The translations under genes and the position numbers were made by a program. 16,254 nucleotides of DNA from Oscillospiraceae bacterium. GTDB taxonomy: Bacteria > Bacillota > Clostridia > Oscillospirales > Acutalibacteraceae. Positions within the stretch are counted from its first letter, which is position 1. Each line of letters begins with the position of its first letter. The stretch is from assembly GCA_902796535.1 (NCBI GenBank), contig CADBPL010000194.1, positions 1 through 16,254 on the forward strand. The letters are read 5' to 3'. This document shows, piece after piece, positions 1 to 7,917 of the stretch. Under the pieces are notes generated by a model. The model made no database searches and had not been told where the DNA came from. It worked only from the letters and a program-made list of their open reading frames with translations.

Positions 1-1
1 C

Positions 2-342
2 TCCATCATCAGCCCCAAGCAGCTCACCACCAACGCCATCGTGCGCTATGTGCGCGCCATGGGCAACACCACGGGCGGCCAGGTGCTGGCGCTGCACCGC
101 ATTGTGGAGGATAAGGTCGAGGCGCTGGAATTTTTTGCCGATGAAAAAACCGAAAACCTCGGCATTCCGCTGTCTCAGCTGAATCTGCGCAGCGGCATCC
201 TCATCGCCTGCCTGAACCGTTCGGGTCAGATCATTATCCCCGGCGGCAGCGATTTTATTGCCGAGGGCGACACCGTCATCGTCATCGCGAAAGCAGAACG
301 GATCCTGAAAAACCTGAACGATATTTTTGAGAGTGAATTCTG

Positions 343-343
<1 letters not shown>
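2..343 (+). CDS. trkA: Trk potassium uptake protein TrkA, C-terminal part (open at left edge)
   Basis: This is the end of TrkA, the cytoplasmic NAD-binding regulatory subunit that gates the TrkH/TrkG potassium channel. The reading frame is open from base 2, so the gene begins outside the window; a GTG at 41 lies inside conserved sequence and is not a start. The visible text begins with the family's typical ISPKQLTTNAIVRYVRAMGN stretch at the end of the second RCK-N (Rossmann) domain. An RCK-C (TrkA-C) domain follows, rich in beta strands, with the usual phrases for 'natural ligand-binding beta-sandwich' ending in GDTVIVIAKAERI. The TGA stop overlaps the ATG of trkH by one base, so the two are translationally coupled. 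The identification rests on family resemblance plus the adjacent trkH. Whether it is a one- or two-RCK TrkA cannot be seen here. Confidence 0.9.
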
Positions 344-1800
<1,457 letters not shown>

Positions 1801-1864
1801 TTCTGAAAACGCGCGGCCGGGCAGGATCCCGGCACAGCTTCGCGCAAGCGAAAAACCATAGAAC

Positions 1865-1911
1865 AAAAAAGGCGCTTGGCAGAGGCGAACAGCTTCTGAA
1901 GCGTCTTTTTT
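1865..1911. terminator. bidirectional rho-independent terminator between trkH and rarA
   Basis: An outer inverted repeat pairs AAAAAAGGCGCTT (1865-1877) with AAGCGTCTTTTTT (1899-1911), with one G-U pair. The inner CAGAGG/CTTCTG can extend the stem. A T-run follows the stem on both strands, so it can end trkH transcription on + and rarA transcription on -. A second small GC hairpin (GCCGGG, loop CAGGAT, CCCGGC) lies at 1816-1833, and TTCGC-GCAA-GCGAA at about 1840-1853. Neither of these has its own T-run. Confidence 0.8.
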
Positions 1912-1914
1912 GAT

Positions 1915-3180
1915 TTACCTGTTTTTGATCTTGTCCCAATAGGCTTTGGCGGCCTGTTCGTTTTTGTTGTCGCCCCATTCGTAATAGGTGCGGCCCTGCA
2001 GCGCGTCGGGCAGATACTGTTGCTCGAGCCAGTGGTGCGGGTAGGCGTGGGGGTACTCATAAAACTGACCCTTGCGGGCGTTGTCCTCGCCGTCGAAATG
2101 CTTGTTTTGCAGGTTGCGCGGGATGGGGCCGCTCCTGCCCTTTTTCAGATCGGCCAGCGCCGCGTTGATGGCGTTGTAACCGGAGTTGGATTTGGGCGCG
2201 GTCGCCACCAGAATGACCGCGTTGGCCAGCGGAATGCGCGCTTCGGGCAGGCCGAGCTGCAGCGCGGAATCCACCGCCGCCTGCACGATGGGGATGAGTT
2301 GGGGATACGCCAGCCCGACGTCCTCATTCGCGCACACCAGCAGCCGCCGACAGGCCGAAGGCAGATCGCCCGCCTCGAGCAGCCGCGCCAGATAGTGGAT
2401 GGCGGCGTCCGGGTCGGAGCCGCGCATGGATTTCTGATAGGCCGAAATAATATCGTAATGCTCGTCGCCGTCTTTGTCATATTTGAAGGCGCTGCGCTGG
2501 GTGAGCTGCCGTGCCGTTTCCAGCCGCACAAAGCGCCCCGTTTCGGTCAGCTCGGCCGCCAGCCAGCACAGTTCCGCCGAATTGACCGCCTTGCGCACGT
2601 CGCCGCCGCAGCCAAAGGCGATGTGGCGCAGCACGCCATCCTCCAGCTCAAACGATTCGTGGGATTCATCCGCCAGCGCCCGGAACGCGCGCAGCACGGC
2701 CGGCTCGATCTCCTGAGCGGTCACGCTCTTGAACTCAAACACCGTGGAACGGCTGAGCACCGCGTTGTAAACGTAAAAGTAGGGATTCTCGGTCGTGGAG
2801 GCGATGAGCGTAATGGAGCCGTTTTCAATGAACTCCAGCAGCGTCTGCTGCTGCTTTTTGTTGAAATACTGAATTTCATCCAGATAAAGCAGCACGCCGT
2901 TGATGGCCGACAGCGTGGCCGACCGGGCGATCACCTCCTTGATGTCGGCGGTGCTCGCGGTGGTGCCGTTGAGCTTGCAGAAATACTTGTTGCTCTTTTT
3001 CGCCAGAATTTCGGCCAGCGTGGTTTTGCCCACGCCGGAGGGGCCGTAAAAGATCAGGTTCGGCACGGCGCCGGAATCAATGATTTTGCGCAAAGCCATG
3101 CCGGGCGCGAGCAGATGCCGCTGCCCGACCATTTCGTCAATGGTCTGCGGACGAAGCCGGTCGGCCAAAGGCTGATTCAT
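1915..3180 (-). CDS. rarA: replication-associated recombination protein A (RarA/MgsA), AAA+ ATPase
   Basis: RarA (MgsA, WRNIP1 homologue) is a cytoplasmic AAA+ ATPase of the clamp-loader clade that acts at stalled replication forks. The 421 residues match the family's full length. Seen in order: an N-terminal PLADRLRPQTIDEMVGQRHLL signature (residues 4-24), Walker A GPSGVGKTT (46-54), Walker B LLYLDEIQYF (97-106), sensor 1 STTEN (128-132), an arginine-finger candidate R144 in VLSRS and the sensor 2 region GCGGDVRKAVN. The C-terminal tetramerisation region contains SMRGSDPDAA, CANEDVGLA and PKSNSGYNA. The Walker B tail is DEIQYF rather than the common DEIHRF. The ATG start has AGGAAG at 3188-3193, seven bases upstream, and a well-formed promoter at 3217-3245. 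The gene stands alone, convergent with trkH and divergent from the glycoside hydrolase. Confidence 0.95.
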   Translation of the reverse strand: MNQPLADRLRPQTIDEMVGQRHLLAPGMALRKIIDSGAVPNLIFYGPSGVGKTTLAEILAKKSNKYFCKLNGTTASTADIKEVIARSATLSAINGVLLYLDEIQYFNKKQQQTLLEFIENGSITLIASTTENPYFYVYNAVLSRSTVFEFKSVTAQEIEPAVLRAFRALADESHESFELEDGVLRHIAFGCGGDVRKAVNSAELCWLAAELTETGRFVRLETARQLTQRSAFKYDKDGDEHYDIISAYQKSMRGSDPDAAIHYLARLLEAGDLPSACRRLLVCANEDVGLAYPQLIPIVQAAVDSALQLGLPEARIPLANAVILVATAPKSNSGYNAINAALADLKKGRSGPIPRNLQNKHFDGEDNARKGQFYEYPHAYPHHWLEQQYLPDALQGRTYYEWGDNKNEQAAKAYWDKIKNR

Positions 3181-3216
3181 GGCGGCACTTCCTTTCCTGT
3201 GTGATATGCTACGACT

Positions 3217-3245
3217 ATTTTAGAAAAAATTTGTGCGGATTGCAA
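3217..3245 (-). promoter_or_regulatory. probable sigma-A promoter of rarA
   Basis: Read on the minus strand, TTGCAA (3245-3240) is followed by exactly 17 bases and then TAAAAT (3222-3217). Both are close to the TTGACA/TATAAT consensus. The AT-rich spacer is characteristic. The expected start of transcription near 3210 gives a leader of about 30 bases before the rarA ATG. Confidence 0.6.
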
Positions 3246-3306
3246 GACGCGCGCAAAAATAAACCCGAAAAACTTCAAAGTTGTTCCAAACAGCAGCCGA
3301 AACCGA

Positions 3307-3335
3307 TGGATTTTTCACGGCAAGTGTGGTATGCT
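3307..3335 (+). promoter_or_regulatory. possible extended -10 promoter for the glycoside hydrolase gene
   Basis: TGGTATGCT at 3327-3335 reads as an extended -10 element (TG-N-TATGCT). The hexamer 17 bases upstream, TGGATT (3307-3312), is a poor -35, which is tolerated when the -10 is extended. The predicted transcript would begin near 3342, about 25 bases before the chosen ATG. A nearly identical 12-mer (11 of 12 bases) occurs at 3199-3210 on the same strand and might be a second weak promoter. Confidence 0.35.
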
Positions 3336-3353
3336 GTCAGTAACACAAAGCAC

Positions 3354-3359
3354 AAGGAG
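3354..3359 (+). promoter_or_regulatory. ribosome binding site that sets the glycoside hydrolase start
   Basis: AAGGAG lies 8 bases before the ATG at 3368 but only 2 bases before the ATG at 3362. The in-frame second ATG is therefore the likely start. Confidence 0.7.
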
Positions 3360-3367
3360 CAATGCAC

Positions 3368-5713
3368 ATGAACGATCAACGCTATCCGATCACGGGGGCG
3401 GGCGAACAAACGCCGTCGATCCCCTATTATTTTTCCTGGATCAACAACACCAACGAGGGCTCGACCGAGCAGCAGACCCTCATCAATCTGGATTTCTTTC
3501 GCTATATGCGCGACGCCTACGGGATGCAGATCAGGATCTACGCCTGGGACGCGGGCAATTTTGACGGCGCGTCGCAGGGCTACGGCGACCTGAATTCCGA
3601 AAAATTCCGTTCACAATACCCCAACGGCTACAAAAAAGTGGTGGAAGCAGCAGAAAAGCTCGGCATCCGCTTTGGCCTGTGGGGCAGCCCGGACGGCTTC
3701 GGCGACACGCCCGAGGAAGAAAAAGAGCGCGTGGATTTCTACGTCCACCTGTGCCGCGATTATCATTTTGCCGCCTTCAAGCTCGACGGCGTGTGCGGCC
3801 GGCTGCGCCCCGAAAAAGCGGGAACCTACGCCGCCATGATCGAGGAATGCCGCAAGTATTCGCCCGACCTCATCCTGCTCAACCACCGGCTGGATTTTTA
3901 TGAGGCGCAAAAATACATCACCACGTTTTTGTGGAACGGCGATGAAACCTACACCGACGTGCACGCCCATAATCAGATCACGGCGATGCACAACCGCGCC
4001 TACACGTTCACCCGCGGGCACGTCACCGACGAAAGCGGCAAACTCCTCCGTTTGGCGGAGGATCACGGCGTTTGCCTGTCCTCCGAGCTGGATTATTTTG
4101 AAGACGATCTGATCTATCAGGCGTTTGGGCGCTGCCTGATCACCGCGCCGGAAATCTACGGCAACCCGTGGCTGCTCAAGGATTCTGAGCTGCCGCGGCT
4201 GGCGCGCATCTACCGGCTCCACGCCCGCTATGCGCCCATTCTGGTCAACGGACTGCTGCTGCCGCCCGAATTGGGCGCCAACGCAGTTTCGCGCGGCGAC
4301 GGCAAGGTTCGTTTCGTCTGCACCGGCAACGATACGTGGGAGCCGAAAACGATCGCGCTGCCGCTGGATAAAATCGGGCTGGACGCCGGCGAGCGCGTGC
4401 AGGTCATCCAGCGCTTCCCCTATGACTGTTATCTCGGCACGTTTGACCCGGCGGAGGAAGTGTCGCTCACGCTGCCGCCGTTCCGTGCGGTGCTCATCGA
4501 GGCCGCGGCCGAACGCTGTGCCGCGCCGGTGCTGACCAACTGCGCGTATGAAGTCATCAAAGAAAACGATAACGTGCCGACGCAAATCAAAATTCTGCAA
4601 AGCGACGGCGGCGAGCTGCGGCTGAAAAACGCCGGGGAAACGCAGCCGGTGTTCGCCGAAACAAACGCGGTGAACCTGCTGGAAAAACCGCCGGTTTATC
4701 TGGGCGAGCTAACAGAGCGCACCGAAGCCCCCGCCAACGGCGAGGAATTGTATGAAGCGGCGATGTTCGCCGTGAACAACGATTCGCTTGAGGCGCGCTG
4801 CCTCACCCGTTCCGGCGAAACGGACATTCCCGAGGTGAAGGCGGCGCGGGACGCGTTTTTTGCGCAGGCGACCTACCGCCTGCGCGGCTGTGAAGCGGCC
4901 GCCATGTTTGACGGCGAGCGCGACACGTTTTTTGACGGCCAGTCCCGCAATTACTGCGATCGCGCGCTGCGTGTTGACGGCGGCTGCCTGCGCGTCGATC
5001 TGGGCGACGCGGTTGAGGCGGACAGCGTTGTGATCGAATGCTTCGCCGCGGACGAGCCCACGCACGAAGTGCCCGCGCAGCAGATCCCGCCCCGGGCGGA
5101 GTTTGCGGAAAGCTTTGCCGACTGGCACCAAAGCGGCGAAGCCCAAATCGAAGCGGGCGAGGCCGTCACGCAGCCGGTGGTCAAATTCTGCGTGCACACG
5201 CTCTATGACGTGACAGGGCGCAAAATGCGCGTGACCTACCCCATCGGCGGTAAGCTGCGCTATTTCCGGCTGGCGGAGCCGATGGACCGCATCTATTCGT
5301 TCACCGTAATCCACAACGGTCAGCCGGTTGAGTTAAGCAAGCCCCGCGCCAACAATCTGCAGGCGCCCTATGCCAAAAAGCCGACGAAGCTGGTCAAGGC
5401 GGCGGCGTTCCCCGTGCCCGAGCACCGCGAGGGCGCTTATCTGGCGCTGGCCGTCAACGGCGAGCACGGCGCGGAGGGCGTAAGCTGCGCCGTCGAACTG
5501 GACGGCAGGCTCTGCGGGTTTGACGACCGCGCCCCCACCTTCAAGGCCAACGTATGGGAACACATGGTGTGCAACGAAAAGCGGAACAACACGTTCTTTT
5601 TCCGTCTGCCGCCTGAAGCGGCGGGCAAAACCGTGCGGCTCTTCGCGTCGTTTTCCACCGACAAGGGGGACGACTGTGTCTGCAAAGCCTACCTTTGTGA
5701 CCGGCACGATTAA
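3368..5713 (+). CDS. putative clan GH-D-like (alpha-galactosidase-like) glycoside hydrolase with C-terminal beta domains
   Basis: This is a large (781 aa) predicted carbohydrate-active enzyme. The N-terminal ~290 residues look like a TIM barrel: IRIYAWDAGNFDG (residues 55-67), IRFGLWGSPDGFGDTP (100-115), FAAFKLDGVCG (134-144), PDLILLNHRL (166-175) and LWNGDETYTDVH (188-199). In clan GH-D families (GH27/GH36) the catalytic nucleophile is the Asp of a strand-4 K-x-D motif, so D140 is the candidate. Acidic residues D192, E193 or D197 are acid/base candidates; this is inference. Residues ~300-380 resemble the usual C-terminal beta-sandwich. Residues ~505-650 (AMFDGERDTFF, LRVDLGDAVEADSVVIECF) resemble an F5/8-type galactose-binding fold, and a further beta domain ends the protein. 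There is no signal peptide or membrane segment, so it is probably cytoplasmic. The ATG at 3368 was chosen over 3362 by Shine-Dalgarno spacing. It stands alone without visible transporter or regulator. The substrate is unknown; the exact GH family is uncertain. Confidence 0.7.
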   Translation: MNDQRYPITGAGEQTPSIPYYFSWINNTNEGSTEQQTLINLDFFRYMRDAYGMQIRIYAWDAGNFDGASQGYGDLNSEKFRSQYPNGYKKVVEAAEKLGIRFGLWGSPDGFGDTPEEEKERVDFYVHLCRDYHFAAFKLDGVCGRLRPEKAGTYAAMIEECRKYSPDLILLNHRLDFYEAQKYITTFLWNGDETYTDVHAHNQITAMHNRAYTFTRGHVTDESGKLLRLAEDHGVCLSSELDYFEDDLIYQAFGRCLITAPEIYGNPWLLKDSELPRLARIYRLHARYAPILVNGLLLPPELGANAVSRGDGKVRFVCTGNDTWEPKTIALPLDKIGLDAGERVQVIQRFPYDCYLGTFDPAEEVSLTLPPFRAVLIEAAAERCAAPVLTNCAYEVIKENDNVPTQIKILQSDGGELRLKNAGETQPVFAETNAVNLLEKPPVYLGELTERTEAPANGEELYEAAMFAVNNDSLEARCLTRSGETDIPEVKAARDAFFAQATYRLRGCEAAAMFDGERDTFFDGQSRNYCDRALRVDGGCLRVDLGDAVEADSVVIECFAADEPTHEVPAQQIPPRAEFAESFADWHQSGEAQIEAGEAVTQPVVKFCVHTLYDVTGRKMRVTYPIGGKLRYFRLAEPMDRIYSFTVIHNGQPVELSKPRANNLQAPYAKKPTKLVKAAAFPVPEHREGAYLALAVNGEHGAEGVSCAVELDGRLCGFDDRAPTFKANVWEHMVCNEKRNNTFFFRLPPEAAGKTVRLFASFSTDKGDDCVCKAYLCDRHD

Positions 5714-5731
5714 AAAACGCCATAACAAAAC

Positions 5732-5765
5732 ACGGCGGGAGACCTGGCAGCAGGTTCCCCGCCGT
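5732..5765 (+). terminator. hairpin after the glycoside hydrolase gene
   Basis: ACGGCGGG (5732-5739) pairs with CCCGCCGT (5758-5765), and ACCT/AGGT pair inside it. The stem is strong but the following T-run is short (TTTCGC). It is a likely but imperfect rho-independent terminator 19 bases after the stop codon. The next hairpin (5782-5817) may back it up. Confidence 0.55.
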
Positions 5766-5781
5766 TTCGCATTTGAAAAGC

Positions 5782-5817
5782 AAAAAGGCCCGCGAAAGCG
5801 TTTGACTTTCGCAGGCC
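5782..5817 (-). terminator. rho-independent terminator of the zinc-ribbon membrane protein gene
   Basis: On the minus strand GGCC-T-GCGAAAG, loop TCAAACG, CTTTCGC-G-GGCC is followed directly by TTTTTGCTTTT. The stem has 11 pairs and one internal mismatch. It begins 17 bases after the stop codon of the - strand gene and has all canonical parts. Confidence 0.85.
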
Positions 5818-5833
5818 GGGTCATACGATTGAG

Positions 5834-6640
5834 TTACGCGTTGGCTTCCGCCTTCGCTTCGGCTTCTTCGCGGGCCGCTTCGTTGGCGGCTTCCATGGCG
5901 GCGTCCTCCGCCGAATAATCGGGCAGTTCCTTATACTTGACCTCCATGGGCTTTAACGCAAAGATATTATTGGCGATGATCGACGGCAGATGAAGCGCGG
6001 CGAACACGAACACGCCAACGCCGAGGGAGGCGCTGATGTAGGCCGGAAAAACCGCCGCAATGCCGGAAGCAAACTTGTTGAACACCACGCAGCCTGCCGC
6101 GATGAGCAACAGCTGAACGGCGGAAATCACGATGTTTTTGACGCAGGATTTTTTCTGCGCCGAGCAGAGCAGGCGGAAGAACCCGAACACACCGAGCGCG
6201 ACCGCCAACAGCAGCAGCACGATGGACACGGCGAAGAGCAGCATCGGGCGGCCGAACACGCCGGAGGAGAAGGTGCCCGCCAGCGCGCCGAGATCGGAAT
6301 TGGAAAGCAGGTTCACAATGGTCAAAATGTTGGCGTTGACCGTTTTGGCCGCGATGTAGGGCGCTTGAGACAGGTTAAACCTTGCCAGCGTTAAGAACAG
6401 CCCGGCGATGGGCAAAAAAGCAAAAACGATGCGCGCGATTTGCAGCGGGCCGCCCACAAGGGAGGCCTTCATGCGGTCGATCTTTTTTTGGAACCGGGCA
6501 TGCTCCGCCTCGGCTTTTTCCGCGTCGGCCAGCAAGCGGTCTTCCATGCCGTAATAGACCATATTGACGCCGCAATGCGGGCACTCCGGCCGCCAGTCGG
6601 TGAGCTTCAGCTTCGCGTTACATTTGGGACAGTTTGCCAT
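5834..6640 (-). CDS. hypothetical zinc-ribbon membrane protein with four predicted helices
   Basis: I do not recognise a named family. The 268-residue protein begins with a probable zinc ribbon, C4-x2-C7 and C20-x2-C23 (CPKC ... CPHC). A charged, probably coiled-coil stretch follows (about 34-60). Four hydrophobic segments are visible at about 67-87, 130-158, 168-187 and 193-218. The last 25 residues are an acidic Ala/Glu-rich tail (SAEDAAMEAANEAAREEAEA). Both termini would face the cytoplasm with an even number of helices. Three ATGs lie close together; the one at 6640 (MANCPKC) is chosen because GGAGG at 6649-6653 sits 8 bases upstream, whereas the ATG at 6655 precedes that site. It has its own promoter (6696-6724) and terminator (5782-5817), so it is a single-gene unit, though read-through from the upstream phosphoesterase gene is possible. 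Function is unknown. Confidence 0.8.
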   Translation of the reverse strand: MANCPKCNAKLKLTDWRPECPHCGVNMVYYGMEDRLLADAEKAEAEHARFQKKIDRMKASLVGGPLQIARIVFAFLPIAGLFLTLARFNLSQAPYIAAKTVNANILTIVNLLSNSDLGALAGTFSSGVFGRPMLLFAVSIVLLLLAVALGVFGFFRLLCSAQKKSCVKNIVISAVQLLLIAAGCVVFNKFASGIAAVFPAYISASLGVGVFVFAALHLPSIIANNIFALKPMEVKYKELPDYSAEDAAMEAANEAAREEAEAKAEANA

Positions 6641-6648
6641 ACGCATTC

Positions 6649-6653
6649 CCTCC
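6649..6653 (-). promoter_or_regulatory. ribosome binding site that sets the zinc-ribbon protein start
   Basis: GGAGG on the minus strand lies 8 bases before the ATG at 6640. The ATGs at 6646 and 6655 are too close to it or upstream of it. Confidence 0.7.
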
Positions 6654-6695
6654 ATCAAAATAAAACTGTACAAAAATCACAATAATCTGAAGAGT

Positions 6696-6724
6696 ATTTT
6701 AACACATCTTACCCACAAAATCAA
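6696..6724 (-). promoter_or_regulatory. probable sigma-A promoter of the zinc-ribbon protein gene
   Basis: On the minus strand TTGATT (6724-6719), 17 bases, then TAAAAT (6701-6696). The -10 is preceded by TGT, giving an extended -10 (TG-T-TAAAAT). It lies in the 102-base gap after the phosphoesterase stop codon, an AT-rich island in a GC-rich region. The leader would be about 50 bases. Confidence 0.65.
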
Positions 6725-6742
6725 TAGTTTCCTTGCGCTTTT

Positions 6743-7864
6743 TCATTCCGCCGAATACGGAACGGTCTGCGTCAGCCTGATCTCATCCTTTGTGTTGAAC
6801 ACCACCTCGGCGCTGTCTCTTTGCAGCGTAAGCCCCATGCCCGCGTAATAGGGCGGCCTGGCGCGGCGGTCGACCTTGGTGCCGACGAGCACCGGGCAGG
6901 GCTGCCCCTTGTGGTCAAGCTCACCGCCGACGGGGCTGATGATCTGGTTGTGGATGTGCCCGCAGAGCATCAGGTGCGGCTTCACCTCGGCCTTGAGCAG
7001 GCGGCACCACTCGGCAAAAAGCTCCTGCTCAATGTCGAACGGCGGATGATCCGTCCAGGCGAAGGGGGCATGAGAAATCACCAGCCGGTATTTGACGCCC
7101 TCAGCCTCATATTCGTTTTGCTTTTGGGCAATGACCTGCCTGATATAAGCGGATTCCTCGCGCCGAAACGCATGGCAGCACACCATGTGGCCGTATTCCC
7201 GGTGGTCGTCGGGCTTATCCTCGCCGCAATCCACCAGCAGCCCCCAAAGGCAGCCGACGCGGAACGAATAATAGCTGCGCCCGTTTTGGTTGGGCATATA
7301 TTCCGCCAGATGCTCGGCGGCCGCGCCGCGCAGATCGTGGTTGCCGCGCGAGATCACGCAGGGGATCTCCCCGCCCGTAACGGCGGAGGCGATTTTGTAA
7401 GTGGTGGTGATGCGCTCAATATTCTCGGAGCTGTCGGCAATATCCCCGTTGAGAACGAGCAGATCGAGCGGCTCGCCGAACCGTTTGGCGGCGGCGACGC
7501 TTTCCTCGACAATGCCGTGTGAATCCGCGATCTGATACAGGCGGATCCCCTCTGTTTTTTCGATCGGACGGAACGGATACGTGATTTTGACCGGCCGCCC
7601 GGTCAGCGTGCCGTAGGGCATACGCTTGATCACCCTGCGCACGCGCAGCGTATATTCCCGGGCGGCGTCGAGTCTGGCCGCCGGCACGGTGATCTGCTGG
7701 ATCGGGCAGGAGGTGAGCACGATGCCGTTGGAATGGTTGAAATATTCTTCGCCGTCAACAAGCACGGACAGCGCCATTTCAAAATTGGTCGGAACAATAA
7801 TATGGTAATCGTTCCCGACGGGGCAAACCGTCGGGTGGCAGGCAAAGCCTTTGTAGCGTTCCAT
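6743..7864 (-). CDS. calcineurin-like metallophosphoesterase
   Basis: This is a two-metal phosphoesterase of the calcineurin/MPP superfamily. With the ATG at 7864 it has 373 residues. The five signature blocks are present in order: D114-S-H116, G140-D141, G174-N-H-D177, H265 (ISHAPF) and G302-H-I-H305. These supply the metal ligands, so it should be catalytically competent. Residues 1-105 are a beta-rich N-terminal domain (PTVCPVGNDYHIIVPTNFEM) of the kind found in a subgroup of these enzymes. No signal peptide is seen. The start is uncertain: neither ATG 7864 nor the in-frame TTG at 7921, which overlaps the upstream stop as TTGA, has a clear ribosome binding site. The ATG is preferred because the conserved-looking N-terminal domain begins there. 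It follows the FAD oxidoreductase closely, suggesting an operon. The substrate (phosphomonoester, diester or nucleotide) cannot be told. Confidence 0.88.
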   Translation of the reverse strand: MERYKGFACHPTVCPVGNDYHIIVPTNFEMALSVLVDGEEYFNHSNGIVLTSCPIQQITVPAARLDAAREYTLRVRRVIKRMPYGTLTGRPVKITYPFRPIEKTEGIRLYQIADSHGIVEESVAAAKRFGEPLDLLVLNGDIADSSENIERITTTYKIASAVTGGEIPCVISRGNHDLRGAAAEHLAEYMPNQNGRSYYSFRVGCLWGLLVDCGEDKPDDHREYGHMVCCHAFRREESAYIRQVIAQKQNEYEAEGVKYRLVISHAPFAWTDHPPFDIEQELFAEWCRLLKAEVKPHLMLCGHIHNQIISPVGGELDHKGQPCPVLVGTKVDRRARPPYYAGMGLTLQRDSAEVVFNTKDEIRLTQTVPYSAE

Positions 7865-7917
7865 AAGCGGCTGTCGGCGCGGGCGCGCCTTTCCTTTCGT
7901 CGGGTTTTTTGAGCAGA

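Noticed and set aside
2020..3204. A 394-codon open frame on the + strand antisense to rarA
   Set aside because: It mirrors rarA almost exactly, has no ribosome binding site, and its translation is His/Arg/Gly-rich low-quality sequence. It arises from the GC-rich third-position bias of the real gene.
3281..3320. A possible LacI-type or CcpA operator (GAAACCG half) upstream of the glycoside hydrolase
   Set aside because: Only one half-site is recognisable; the partner half does not form a convincing palindrome.
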